A stretch of DNA of 64,000 nucleotides from Ailurus styani (lineage: Eukaryota; Chordata; Mammalia; Carnivora; Ailuridae), in contig LNAC01000032.1 in the NCBI GenBank assembly GCA_002007465.1, positions 7,680,519-7,744,518 of the forward strand, written 5' to 3'. Positions within the stretch are counted from its first letter, which is position 1. The number at the start of each line of letters is the position of its first letter. Below the pieces are notes generated by a model, which worked only from the letters and a program-made list of their open reading frames with translations, made no database searches and had not been told where the DNA came from. Positions 47,675-59,739 of the stretch are shown here, in pieces. A program made the position numbers and the translations under genes.

Positions 47675-49020
47675 TTAGAATTGGGTCCAGGAACGTTTTA
47701 AGGATCAATGAAAAATATTTCTTTATGAAGATTTCCTGTAATCAAAACCACATATACTTTTGAAGAAAAGAGAAGGCAGAGGTGATTTCTCTATGGGTCT
47801 AGGTCAAATGTACATAGGAAAGGAACATTTAAAATTATATTGAAATAGGTGTTTAAGGCATGAGCTAAAAACCAGAAAGTAAAGGGTGTAGTGAGTTTGT
47901 CAAATGGCTAAAAACGTGAGTAGGTAAGCACTTTGAAAACTTGACTGAGAAATCTAAGAAATATATTTGATCCTGTGCGACTGAAAGTATTTTGTATAAA
48001 TTTTGCTACATTTGTTTCCCACTGATAAAAAATGTGCCTTTTATTTTGGAAGATTGAAATTAGTATTGAAGAGTAACTGAAGAGAAGATAAAAAATTTAA
48101 GAAATTAAGATTAAAAAGAAAAGCTATTTTTACTCTATAAATATTTATTGAGTGCTTCTATGTGTATAATATTTTCATAATGACATATAATAGATGGACA
48201 TTACATATGCTAAATTATATAATTCATGAAAAGCCCTTAATAGTATAATAATTAACAGACAGGATTGATAAAAATTCAACTTAAAAGTTAAAGAATTTTG
48301 TTTTATAGACACAATGAATTGTTGCCATGAAATTTCACTAATGAATTTGAAAAAAAGGTGAATATTCAAAACAATTATAATGGATTATTATCTAGGCACT
48401 CAGAAATTATATGTTGAATATCTGCTATTTGTCATGACCATGATTTCTATGCTTAGAGTGTTTCCCGTAAGACAAATAATAGTAATAGTAACAGAATAAT
48501 TGTAGGAGAGTATTCCAATATTATCATAGAAGGAATAATATTATAGAGTAGGCAATGGGTTATATGGGATGTTTAGCAGATTAGAGAAGAGTGTGGGAAA
48601 GTTGGCCTACCTTTGCAGTAAGGGAAACCCTCCCTGAGGTTCAATTATCCCTATATCTGACCAATTTAAAGTAATCAAAATACAATCTCTCAAGTAGACT
48701 TAATTCAGGAAAAGTGCCCCTTGGAACATTGAAACTATTTTCACAAGGGAACTTCAACTCACAAACAAACAAACAAATAAGAAAATTATAATAGATTGGT
48801 AAAACTATTATTGTATAGAGATAGTTCACTTTATTTTCTAAATCTTTACTATAACTTATTCATTATTATAATAGCCTTAAAAGAGATATTTTTTTCATAA
48901 AACTCTGATTGAAGTAGACAGATACCAACTGCATTGATAGTTCCCCCTTTCATATATTTCACACTTAGTAAAAAGGTATATGATTTCAGTGACCAACTGA
49001 TAGATTGCAATTTCTATCCG
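47672..49020. other. Unassigned intergenic sequence
   Basis: AT-rich; a weak L2/MIR-like string (AATATTTATTGAGTGCTTCT) at about 48138 is the only hint of a repeat. Confidence 0.4.
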
Positions 49021-49344
49021 GCCCAGCACTTCTTTTTTTTTTTCCTTTAACTAGCCATATGTCCCTAAAGAAGAAATAAAGAAGCTCCATGCGAGGAAAG
49101 TGTGTCATTTTCTTCACCAGTTGCAGAAATATTTCTTATGCAAGGTTTTGGGTAGTCCCCTCCCAAATAAGCATAACCAGAATGGTCTACTAGTCTGTTA
49201 GGATTCTTCTAGTTCCCAGAAGGAGGACTAGCTATCTAATTCCTGTTAAGACACTAAGGGGAGAAGAGATCTATCATCTGAGATGTGTCCAAATGGACTA
49301 GAAATCATAATGCAGATTAGTTTAAGACTTGTGGCTCCTTTGTG

Positions 49345-49440
49345 AATCTGAAACTCACATACAGTACAGATTAACCCTTGTTTAACCATTGCATATGCTT
49401 GTCAGAATTTAAAGAGGATTTCCTCCTTGGGCTTAAGAGT
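49345..49440 (+). repeat. Member A of a diverged direct repeat
   Basis: ACTCACATACAGTACAGATT ... GAGGATTTCCTCCTTGG corresponds to ATTCACATCCAGTGCAGACT ... TAGGACTTCCTCTTGG at about 53513-53585 with roughly three quarters identity by eye. Probably two copies of one unidentified interspersed repeat. Confidence 0.5.
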
Positions 49441-49564
49441 GGATTTGCCTATAAATCTAAGATTCAATGATCTGAGTAGAATTAGCTCCATCTTCTAATG
49501 TCCCCTGTACATATTTTTATTTTTACCGTAACAACAGTTACATAGTTTATTCTTATTGACTTAA

Positions 49565-49700
49565 ATAGAGACTTCCCATAATAAAATGTAAGCCCCTCAT
49601 GGGATATTATTCATTTTTCTAACCCCAGGCCTATCATAGTGTCTTGTATAGAATAGATGACTAACATGAAAAATTAATAAGTGTTTGTTGAATACATTTC
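49565..49700 (+). repeat. L2 3' end
   Basis: AAAATGTAAGCCCCTCATGG, then AACCCCAGGCCTATCATAGT and AATAAGTGTTTGTTGAATAC, the L2 terminal order. Confidence 0.75.
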
Positions 49701-50344
49701 CATGAGAACTGTTAGAAATACAAAGTTGAACAAGAAAAATCTCAGGTCTCAAAGAGCTTTCAGTCTCACGAAGAAGACAGATTGTAAACTAATGACAATT
49801 TTATTCATATAGAAGAAAATCCTAAATAAAGGTGTTAAACAAATTTTTAAGCCTAAAATGAAAAAAATTATTAGATATCATTAGGGAGACTTCTGGGCAA
49901 AGTAAGTTTTGGAGTTTAGTGCTTTAAGACTGGAGATGATTTCCAAAGACAGGTTATTTCCACAAAGTGAAGAGGGAGGTACAAAGAGGGAGCCCTGTAA
50001 GTTTTTCTAGACTTTAGACTTCTGTGATTTAAATAGCTTCTCTGCTAGTAGTGTTACTTAAGATTTTATCAGTAGTCATGTATTTGCCTGAACTCTTTTG
50101 TATGCACATGACAGAAACCCAGTTCTAAGGTGCTTATGTAAAAATGAGATATTTTAATTGATCATATAACTAAGTGGGCTTTGTGGGAAAATGAAATAAA
50201 GGACTTGTTCTCTCTCCCTTCACTTCTTTTCTCTTATTCTAGAATAGCTTTTTTAAAGGGTTAAAAACACACTCAGCTGAAGCAAACTGAGTAGGATTGA
50301 GAGTTGATCTCTCTGGTGTCAAATTTAGAAAATCATGAGGCACA

Positions 50345-50870
50345 AGTCTTCAAAGAAGCATTATCCATAATAGTCAAAAAGTGAAAACAACCGAAATGTC
50401 CAACAACTGATGAATGGATTAAAAAATGCAGCTTGTATAATATACAATAGAATATTACCCTGCAATAAAAAAGAATGAAGTACTAATACATACTTCAACA
50501 TGGAAACATTATGGCAACCTGAAGAAGACATACAAAAAAGACCACATATTATATCATTTTATTTATATGAAATGTCCAGAATAGGCAAATCCTTAGGGAC
50601 AGAAAGTAGATTAGTAAGTGCCAAAGGTTGGGGGGTTACAGTAAGAAACAGAAAGTAGATTAGTAATTACCTAGGGTTAGATTAAGAATGACTGCTAAAG
50701 AGTTCAGGGTTTCTTTTTAGGCTGATGAAAATATTCTAAAATTAGATAGTGGGGTTGACTGTGGAACTGGATGAATATACAAATAATGATTGAGTTATAA
50801 ACTTTTAAAGGGTAAATTTTACGGAATGTGAATTGTATCTCAATAAACTCTTATAAAAATTGATGAAGAA
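50345..50870 (+). mobile_element. L1 3' end (old)
   Basis: ATTATCCATAATAGTCAAAA, CAACTGATGAATGGATTAAA, AATAGAATATTACCCTGCAA, then 3'UTR and AATTGTATCTCAATAAACTC. A 30-bp internal near-repeat (CAGAAAGTAGATTAGTAA) occurs at 50599 and 50648. Confidence 0.75.
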
Positions 50871-51199
50871 GGGCTTTAGTTGACCTAGATTGATTCAGGA
50901 GCTAATCTTTGCAGTTAGGGAGGGAGGTGAAGAGCATGCTAATTCACCTTGCTGAGGATGGGTCCTCATTCTTGGGACAATTAACAACAGTTGGAGAAGG
51001 AGTTAGGATATTTAAGAAGATGGCTACACAAATTCAGAGCACATGATTGGATTAGAAGGAAATAATTTTCTAGGAAAAGGTGAAGTTCTTCCCTGAAGGA
51101 AGAGAGAAACGATGTGGGTAGATTAAAAAATAGATGTCTACTCTGAGAGATCAGTTTGAAAAGCCTAGTTATGGCTGTACCAAGCAGCTAAAGTATTGC

Positions 51200-51805
51200 T
51201 TGCTGTGGTGTATTACAAGCCACTTCCTCAGTTCTGTGGCACACACCTCCCAGCTACTGGGAGCATTTGACTAAGGATAGCTCACAACTGTGTTCCCTCT
51301 AGGAACTGCCCTTGGCAAAAAAGAAACTGCCTAATTGCCTTACAGGGAAGATTGCTCACCTTCCCTATAAGGCAACCTATATCTGGAAGTGGTTCCAGTG
51401 GGAGTTTAATGTGGGATTAAAAGGCTGGACCCTTTACCCAATTGGGACATTATTTTTTTTTAAGATTTTATTCATCCATTTGACAGAGAGAGAGAGAGAA
51501 AGAGAGACAAAGTGAGCACAAGCAGGGGGAGGAGGAGAGGTAGAGGGAGAAAAGCAGGCTACCTGCTGAGGAGGGAGCCCAATGTGGGACTTGATCCCAC
51601 AATTAGGACATCTTTGAAGAGTCATCCAGCATAAGAACTACTGAAAGTATAACTTGAGGTCTTTGTTGCAACTGCTTCTTTGTTCAACTTCTTCCTTTGC
51701 CCAATCACACTTTCCTTATCTTTTACGTGTGTTGTTCCTAAGAATATTTCTCAACAAACTTCCTACATGCAAATATCAGATGTATTTTCCAGAGAACTTA
51801 TGACA
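51200..51805 (+). mobile_element. ERVL/MaLR-type LTR (5' of a second provirus remnant)
   Basis: Shows the late-LTR pattern TTACGTGTGTTGTTCCTAAG, AACAAACTTCCTACATGCAA and GAGAACTTATGACA, ending with ACA at 51805, then ATTGGTACCAGGAGCAG, a decayed tRNA-primer-type site. Interrupted by a SINE at 51451-51600. 5' edge approximate. Confidence 0.5.
51451..51600 (-). mobile_element. Can-SINE, truncated at its tRNA-like head
   Basis: Reverse copy that stops at GAGCCCAATGTGGGACTTGATCCCAC; the A-box end is absent. Yet target duplications AATT(G/A)GGACAT flank it (51440-51450, 51601-51611), so it was 5'-truncated at insertion rather than later deleted. Confidence 0.9.
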
Positions 51806-53590
51806 ATTGGTACCAGGAGCAGCCCCGGGAAGCATTCTCTAAAATGAAATGTAGAGCTGGATCCCACTCCAGCCCTGAGGACATCATCACTAGCACTGAT
51901 AGCTCCTGGCATATGGTTTTGGTATAATTGCTAAAACTTTTTTCAGTGCTGAACTGGGATGGGATGCCAGTGATTGATGGCTGCAATATCTCAAACATAT
52001 CAGAGGTAGGCGGAAAATAGTAATGATAAGGATTATAGAATGGGATGGCTATAGCAAAAACCATTGATTCATTGAAAGAAGAAAACAAATGGTGGAGGGT
52101 GATTAATCATCAAAATGAAACAAATTTAAAAGACCAAGGGCCTCCTAAGGAAGCATATAAAGAATAAAGAGATTCTCATCCCCTGTGGCTGGAGGTCAGA
52201 GAAGGCTAAGGATCAGGTCCAAGACTTAATTTTATGAGTAGCAGAACTCCAGAGAAGTTCAAATTCTCAATTCCAACATGTCTGCTATGCCAAGATCAGG
52301 GTTCTGACTGAGAATGAATGGACCCTGAAACTTGGGATGGTGATATTTGGATCTCTGGGTCAAAACACTTAAAAATTTTAATCTTCAGATTCCTCTCAAC
52401 TCCATGCCTAGGGATTATATTACTTCTCCATGAAAAAGGCTAGCACTTCCTCCTTGCTTGACAACGCACAAGCTTGTGCCTTAGAAAACAAGATAGTTCA
52501 TCTCTGTACATTATTCATCTCCATCTTCTCTTGGCCACCAGATTAATAATTAGGATCCAGCAGGAATATGACCAGGTTAAAAAGAATATGCCCCCTAAAG
52601 GAAGAAAGGGTCTATAAGTCAAAAGATGAAAGACCTAGTCAACATGTGCCAGCCAAGATTCAGGACTGGATCCTGAAGAAGGTGAATCAAATCAAGGGAG
52701 ACATAAATTGGAATAATGGAGGGTTTTTCAATATAGATTCACCTTCCTGAGATATAGTATTTAACATCCTGAAGCTCAGGAGTTGGAAATGGTGCTAATA
52801 TACTGCTTAGTTGGAACTCTGAAGCTTGGGGAAATTGATGGCTCATACTACATGAAGTAGAATTTCTGTAGCAAGTGGTAGAGAAAGGGGGATTAAAAGT
52901 TCAGACAGGCTTGCTAAAGATGATATATTACAGCAGAAAGAAAACTCATGAGATGACTGTTTTATGAAGAGGCCCAGAGAACACTGTTTACCAAAGTGAC
53001 AAGGAATATATTACTGAGAGAAGAACTGGAATTGTTAAGAAGTTTAGTAGCAACTGTCATCTAAAGGCTATGGTTTTTACATAAGAAGGATCCCAGGTAG
53101 TAAAGGGATGATAGGATCCCAAATAAGCAATCCAACATTTTAACCACCAGAAACAAGATAATTGTAATTAACAGAAAATTGGCATGACAAACAGGGGAGC
53201 TTAATCTGCAGAAATCCATGGAGATGATTAGTAGAACACAGAGCTCCTGGGACAAAATAACTAGTCAGTCTACAAGATATTGTCTAATCTATAGATTGTT
53301 CAAATTATATTTCAGAAATTTAGCTTTTAAACCTGAGCCATTTCACAGGTCAGAGCCCACTGAATGAAAGATCCTCAGAAAGAAGAACCCTGCATTACCA
53401 TATCAAGTGTTCATGGTAATGATTTCCCTAGTCTTTGCCAAAATCACAGCCATTTATTGTAGCCATGTAGTCATGTATTACATGCTGGAGAAATTCTTAG
53501 GTGTTCTATTGAATTCACATCCAGTGCAGACTAACCCTGATTAAACATGTGATCATCAGAAACTAAATAGGACTTCCTCTTGGAAATGGT
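51806..53590 (+). pseudogene. ERVL/MaLR internal remnant (gag-like)
   Basis: Follows the LTR and primer-like site. Blocks such as GGACCCTGAAACTTGGGATG, GGTGATATTTGGATCTCTGG and CTTCAGATTCCTCTCAACTC match the MaLR/ERVL internal gag-like region in my memory. Every frame is short and interrupted; no protein can be made. Its right end includes member B of the direct repeat (about 53513-53585). Confidence 0.45.
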
Positions 53591-53599
53591 AGGTATTAT

Positions 53600-54060
53600 T
53601 TTGGTGACCCACTAATGCACCAGTCCTGGTATTCATGCACTTGTGTAGTTCTTTCCACAATGATTCAGGGACTGACCATTTGATTTTGACCAATGGAACA
53701 CTAACAGGCTAAATACAAGCAGAAGCTTAGTGTAAGGCTACACACTGGAGTTGGTATTTTAATGCTTTCTCTTGGAACGCAGAGCCACTACTTAGACACA
53801 TCCAGCTATCCTGATGGATATGCCATGTGGATAAAAGAGATATCCAGCCAGTCCCTAGTTATCACAACCACTCCTCCAGCTGAGGAGTGAAAAATGTGAG
53901 TAAAGAAGCCATTCTGGACATTCAAGCATCAGCAGTCACCATATGAAACAGAAGAACCACCCAGCTGAGCCCAGCTCATATTGCAGAATAATGGGAAGTA
54001 ACACACTTTAAGCCACTAAGATTTGGAGTAGTTTGTTTATGTGGCAACAGATAAGTTAAA
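53600..54060 (+). mobile_element. MLT1-like LTR
   Basis: TTTGATTTTGACCAATGGAA, AACCACCCAGCTGAGCCCAG and the end TTTAAGCCACTAAGATTTGG-AGTAGTTTGTTTATGTGGCA-ACAGATAA follow the MLT1 pattern. It could be the 3' LTR of the element on its left or an independent insertion; the two LTRs are not obviously alike. Confidence 0.6.
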
Positions 54061-54664
54061 ATCCCTTATAAAAATATGTGTATAATATAGGCACAGAAAA
54101 TAATATAATTGGTTATTGACAGATTGGAGTCATTGAAGCATGGTACCTTATTCACAGTCTAATTTAAAAAACAGCATAGACATCCAGGGTTCTGAGCTGT
54201 AAAGTGGGAAAGCTGCCATATGTGAGAAGTTCAGAGCCATCATTTATTCAATGTTCTGGGTTAAAACTCCCTTAAAAAGATGACATAAATTATACTGGCC
54301 AAGCAGTTAGAGTAAACGAGGAGAAGTTAAACTGAATAGAGTAAATATGATTGTAGATACCAATAAAATGGAATCAGAGAAGAAATAATTCATTTATATA
54401 TTCTAATAATTTAAATCAAATAGGTATATATAGTTGCAGAAAAGTTAAAAACATTTGATTTCAGATAGAAGCAATAAGAAATGAAAGTTCATACTATAAA
54501 CCAAAGCTGTTGATGTTTTAAGACATTGAGAGCAGGGATTATAGCAGTATTTTCATTTCTGTGGCCTTAGAATCTACTGTGGGGCCTAAAAACCACCCCC
54601 CTCCCCCAAAAAAAACCCCAAACCCAAAGTAAAACCAACATGAACAGCTTCCTATTATAGTGAG

Positions 54665-55010
54665 AGTAAAGATCATAGCCCTTTTATGCCTTCAAGGCCC
54701 TCTATGACTTAAATTTTGCCCATTACCCAAATCTTATCTTTGAGCACTTTGTCTTCCACTTAATATTCCAGCTACACTACCTCCTATCTGAGTTTCAAAC
54801 ATGTGAAGCCTGTTGCTGTTCCTGTGCCCTACTGTGGGGTCTTTGCAGGCCTTCGTTTTCTCATCAGTTATATTTCAACTTAAAAGTCGCTACAGAAGGT
54901 TCTTTTTTCTATTATACCTAATGTCGTTTTCATCTTCATCCCTCTTTTAGTAGCTCATGAACAGGCTTATATCTTTGGCACTTTACTTAGATCCAACATC
55001 ACAGCAATAC
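54665..55010 (+). repeat. L2 fragment (ORF end/3'UTR)
   Basis: CTTCAAGGCCCTCTATGACT, ATATTCCAGCTACACTACCT, CTGTTGCTGTTCCTGTGCCC and CCTTCGTTTTCTCATCAG follow L2 order, forward. Confidence 0.7.
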
Positions 55011-55041
55011 ATTATGAAATAAAATTTAAAATACGTAAGCA

Positions 55042-55261
55042 GGGCACCTGGGTGGCTCAGTGGGTTAAAGACTCTGCTTTCGGCTTAGGTCATGATCTCA
55101 GGGTCCTGGGATCGAGGCCCGCATCGGGCTCCCTGCTCAGTGGGGAGCCTGCTTTCTCCTCTCTCTCTGCCTTCCTCTCTGCCTACTTGTGATCTGATCT
55201 CTCTTTCTGTCAAATAAACAAATAAAATCTTAAAAAAATAAAATAAAAAATAAAATAAAAT
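55042..55261 (+). mobile_element. Can-SINE (young, mustelid-type)
   Basis: Complete head to tail; tail expanded to (AAAAT)n. Target duplication AAATACGTAAGCA at 55029-55041 and about 55263-55275. Confidence 0.95.
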
Positions 55262-55454
55262 AAAATACGTAAGCATAGGGCAGTATGAAGTCCATTTTAT
55301 GCCAATAAGGTAGACCCTGTGTGCTGAAATACTGCCTGTATTTAACCTGAAATAATATGTAGATGGTGAGTCTGCAGTTCTACAAGCCTTAAAACTATTT
55401 CTCTCCAGCCTCCAGAGCTCTTCAAACAGGGGCATGAATAACAGGAGGGCAATG

Positions 55455-55670
55455 AGGGAACTACATTCACTTACTTCCTCCTTTCATTTTTTATGGCCAT
55501 ATTCAATTCTCTATCATCTATCTATGTATCTATGAGTCTGATTATTGTCTGTCTCCCAGAACGAATGTCAGTTCTATGAAGGCAGAGATATTTTCTGTTT
55601 TTACATCACTCACCACCCAGTATTTAAATTGAACCTAGCACAATATATACTTCTGAATTAATAAATTAAA
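55455..55670 (+). repeat. L2 3' end
   Basis: GTCTGATTATTGTCTGTCTC, AATGTCAGTTCTATGAAGGC, AACCTAGCACAATATATACT and GAATTAATAAA in L2 order. Same strand as the 54665-55010 L2 piece but not colinear without a gap of about 200 non-L2 bases. Confidence 0.75.
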
Positions 55671-57293
55671 ATTTGGGATTAGGGAGATAAATTGTTTTAT
55701 TCTAAGTCACAGGGCAGTCCACATGTCCAGAAAGAATTCATGGGTATCTCCAGCAAAGTCTCAAATAGCCATTAAGTGCACAGGGCTTTTACTTACTTCG
55801 GATAACTCTTGAGAAAGAGTGAATCAGACATTCCTGGTCTACTGGCCACCATAGTGTTCAATAGCAACATAATCCCACCATAAGCTGAGATCATCACATA
55901 ATTAATCACTAAAACTAAAGTGGTATTTAATTTAGACCTATATCATTTTTATTATAGTAGAAATGTTGGTTGAAAATTATCTCTTAATTATTTAGAAAAT
56001 CTGTCCACATTTTTAATGTTTACAAATATTTTCCTAACTTGCTAACAAGTCACTTGCTTTGAGACATATTTTACTAGAAGTTTTGAAGTGGAATAGTTCA
56101 CATGGCTGAAATGGGATTAGATTGAGAGTGAGGAGATATGGCATTGATTTTTATTTTGTTATTTATAATAGGTTTGGTACTGGTTTTGGGAATATCATTT
56201 TACTGTAGCCTGAATTTCACCTTTTGCAAAATAAAATACTTGTACCACCAGTTTTCTATGTCTCCTTTATGCTCTTAAAATCTAAGATCAAAATGGAGAT
56301 CAGACAATCAATTTGAAGGTGATGATGAAAAGTTAGCAGTTTCCCCTTTTCCATTTGGACATCAACCAATGCACCAAAAAAAAAGCAAGAAACAGGCAAA
56401 ATCCAGATTCAAATAAAGTATAAGTCAACAAAACCCAAAACCACAAATTGGTAGATGTTGTGGAGAAAAAAAAAAGTACAGAGAGGGTATTTATGGGAGT
56501 TGGTCACCAAAAATTCAGCAGATATTATTTTTAAAGTAAAAGTTGTACACTGAATACAAACTACTCTTGCTTGCAATTGTTGGACAGGGAAGCAAAAGTT
56601 GGTCCAAAAAAAATTTTCCCTCACATGAATATGCTTGAAAAGCAGAGGACATAAAGCCAAATGAAGAATTACTTAGAGAAGTCCCATTAAGAAGAAAAAA
56701 AAATCTGTCCACATGGTAAATAGAAGGGGGATGTAAGACATTTCATTACAAAAAGATCTGCCTAACTATCTCCTACCTGTTGAATTGGAAGAAAAAAAGG
56801 TTAATTCTGTATCACATGTAAAATAATTGTTAATCTAGATCAAATAACAGGTCCCTTCCTAAGTGAAATTTCTCAAACATCTGAGCAAAAATAAAGACGA
56901 GTACATACAAAAATATTATGAGTAGGAAAAAAAGGAAGAAAGGAATAGAAAGCAAGTCAGATGATAAAAATTCAGAAAAATATTGCCATGGAAAAATGAA
57001 TTTTGAAACCAAATATCTTGTCATTAATATTCTAGAATCTTAATGTCACTATTTCCCCCTATATATTAAGAATATAAAGCTTGAATACAAGATCTCAGGA
57101 AAGAGATATTTAGATATAAGGACAAGATAAAACATAGGTGATTTATGCAAAAAAAAAAGAAGTAGAAGGAATAAAACCTAATAATAACTGAAATAAAAAA
57201 TTGGAATGAATACAAAAAAACTAGAAACTGCTGAAAATACAGAAGAGACATAAATAAACAAGCTGAATAAAATGAAGAGTTAAAATACGGAAG
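55671..57293. other. Unassigned intergenic sequence
   Basis: Very AT-rich, poly-A-rich towards the right; no repeat, exon or RNA gene identified. Confidence 0.45.
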
Positions 57294-57381
57294 GAGGGAC
57301 ACCTTCCTGGCTCCCTGACCTCTGATCTCAGGGTCGTGATTTCAAGCCCCACTGGGTGCAGAGATAACTTAAAAAAAAATG
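57294..57381 (+). mobile_element. Degenerate Can-SINE (short subfamily)
   Basis: GGGACACCTTCCTGGCTCCC, CTCAGGGTCGTGATTTCAAG and CCCCACTGGGTGCAGAGATA-ACTTAAAAAAAAA: the short tail form of an older carnivore SINE without the CT-rich body. Confidence 0.7.
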
Positions 57382-57577
57382 GAAGGAAATATTTAGCTAG
57401 GGAATCCAGGAGAAAAATTCTCAATATAGACAAAATTGTAATCCCAAAAGAAGGAAATCTAAGTAAATGAACAAATAAATATTTAAAGATTTAGTTCAAG
57501 AAAATTTTCAGATATTGAAATATTACAGCTACATGTTGAAATAGCATAACACATCTAAGAATAATAAAAACTAGATA

Positions 57578-58192
57578 AACAGTGTGGAGATTCCTCAAAA
57601 AATTAAAAATAGAGCTACCCTATAACCCTGCAATTGTACTACTGGATATCTACCCCAAAGATACAGATGTGAAAAGAAGGGCTGCATGTACCCCAATGTT
57701 CATAGCAGCAATGTCCACAATCACCAAACTGTGGAAAGAGCTGAGATGCCCTTCAACAGATGAATGGATAAAGAAGATGTGGTCCATATATACAATGGAA
57801 TATTATGCAGCCATCAGAAAGTAAGAATACTCAACTTTTGTATCAACATGGACAGGTCTGGAGGAGATTATGCTGTGTGAAAAAAGTCAAGCAAGGAAAG
57901 TCAATTATCATATGGTTTCACTTACTGGTGGAATATAAGGAATAAAATGGAGGACTTTAGGAGAAGGAAAAGAAAAGTGAATTGGGGTAAATCGGAGGGG
58001 GAGATGAACCATGCATGAGAGACTGTGGACCCTGAGAAACAAACTGAGGGTTATGGAGGGGAGGGGGGAGGAGGGATGGCTGAGCCTGGTGATGGGTATT
58101 AAGGAGGGCATGCATTGCATGGAGCATTGGATGTGGTGCATAAACAATGAATCTTGGATCACTGAAAAAGTAAAGTATGAACAAAACAAAAC
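57578..58192 (+). mobile_element. L1, 5'-truncated, with target duplication
   Basis: Last ~80 codons of ORF2 (57582-57824: [16 protein letters not shown] ... [11 protein letters not shown]) ending at a premature stop, then 3'UTR with GGGGAGGGGGGAGGAGGG and a (CAAAA)n tail. 12-bp target duplication AAAAACTAGATA at 57566-57577 and 58193-58204. Intermediate age. Confidence 0.92.
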
Positions 58193-58589
58193 AAAAACTA
58201 GATATAATATAACAAAGTTTCTAAACTTCAGGAATGAAAGTTATTCCTTTAAACATTAATACATGTAAAAGGGGATTAATACATGTAATTTTCTTTAGTA
58301 ATATTAAACACAAGAGGACAGTGGTGCTACACATTTAATTTTGACCTAAGGATGTCATACACTGTCAAATTGTTCTTTAATATAAATGTAACAAATAAAT
58401 GCTTTTTCAAAATAAAAGAACTCTGGGAATATCACTCCCCTGTGACCTTCTTGAAAAAATTAGTTGTGGATTGAAATTTAGCCAGATAAGAAATAGACTG
58501 AAATATTAAAATAATAAGCACTGATTCTATATACCGTAGGGAAAAGAAATGATGTAACTACAGAAGTTTAGAGATAAGGGAGGGTAGAA

Positions 58590-58855
58590 GTATATCTTAA
58601 ATTGTGTTCCCCAAGAAGCAGACTCTGAGATAAAGATTTGAGTGCAAGTAATTTTTAAAAGAGAGGTAATCCCAGTAAGCACCAGTAGAAAATGAGGAAG
58701 TCAAACAGATAAGGAAAGTTGCCATTAAAGGTCTATCATTAAGTAATGGGCAACTGGGGCTTGATCCTATTAAGCTGCTTTGGGATAAAGTGCAGAACAA
58801 GAATTGGAGTTTTCCCAATCAAGGACTAGGGGAGCTAGTGTGATTATCCACCAAC
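58590..58855 (+). repeat. Possible ancient interspersed repeat
   Basis: TTGTGTTCCCCAAGAAGCAG, ATTTGAGTGCAAGTAATTTT and GTAATCCCAGTAAGCACCAG resemble a common old mammalian LTR/MER repeat whose name I cannot recall. Confidence 0.35.
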
Positions 58856-59027
58856 TTTCTTCAGCATTAATTAAGAAATATTAATTCTTCAGTACTTTGG
58901 CAAATAACTTTGCCAACAGATCAGAAAAAGTCCTTAGGCAAAGAGTAGCATGTGCTTGCTATTGGCATATATGAACATGATGATTGCAAAGCACAAATAG
59001 CGTCACAACAATGACACTACATGGTAG

Positions 59028-59098
59028 AAGTGTGTGTGTGTGTGTGTGTGTGCATGCGCACACGTGCGTGTGTGTGTGCGTGCATGTGTGTGTGTATG
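59028..59098 (+). repeat. (GT)n with GC-containing centre
   Basis: TG run, then GCATGCGCACACGTGCGTG, then TG again: about 70 bases of strictly alternating purine-pyrimidine apart from the ends. Confidence 0.95.
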
Positions 59099-59429
59099 CT
59101 CATGGACTTGCAATTATTCCCTGATTTATATTATCTGAAAGTCAAATAATATCACTTAATTTTGATTTTTAAAAATGTATGTATATTAGCCCAAAGTTAA
59201 CCAAAACCAAAAATAATATAGTAAACTCAATTTGTTAGATTGGGAAAGGGCTAAGAAGGGAAGAATGAAAATTTTATCTTTGTTAATAATATAGAGGCAA
59301 CGCAATCTAATACATAGAGTATAGAAATAATTATAAATTCATAGATATGCTTAAAAATCTTCCAATTTTCAGAGGAAACAATGCAAACTGACTACAGAGT
59401 AAAGGATTTTTAAAAAGCAAAGTTGTATA

Positions 59430-59652
59430 TGGGTGCCTAGGTGGCTCAGTGGGTTAAAGCTTCTGCCTTTGGCTCAGGTCATGATCTCAGGGTCCTGGGA
59501 TCGAGGCCCGCATCGGGCTTCCTGCTCAGGGGGCTCCCTCTCTCTCTGCCTGCCTCTCTGCCTGCTTGTGATCTCTCTCTCTCTGTGTCAAATAAATAAA
59601 TAAAAAATCTTTAAAACAAAACAAAATAAAAACCCAAAAACAACAACAACAA
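59430..59652 (+). mobile_element. Can-SINE (young, mustelid-type), long A-rich tail
   Basis: Head GGGTGCCTAGGTGGCTCAG; small deletion after CTGCTCAGG. Tail is a 40-50 bp A-rich stretch with AACAAAACAAAATAAAA units. Target duplication AAAAAGCAAAGTT(G/A)TATA, 18 bp, at 59412-59429 and 59653-59670. Confidence 0.94.
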
Positions 59653-59739
59653 AAAAAGCAAAGTTATATAAATAGAAGGCATAGCATAAAATAATAAGAA
59701 ATTTGAGTTCAAATCTCTCTAAAATATCAACCTAGGTAA

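Noticed and set aside
57066..57433. Phe/Tyr-rich minus-strand frames as membrane proteins
   Set aside because: Complement of A-rich DNA; composition alone explains the hydrophobic residues.
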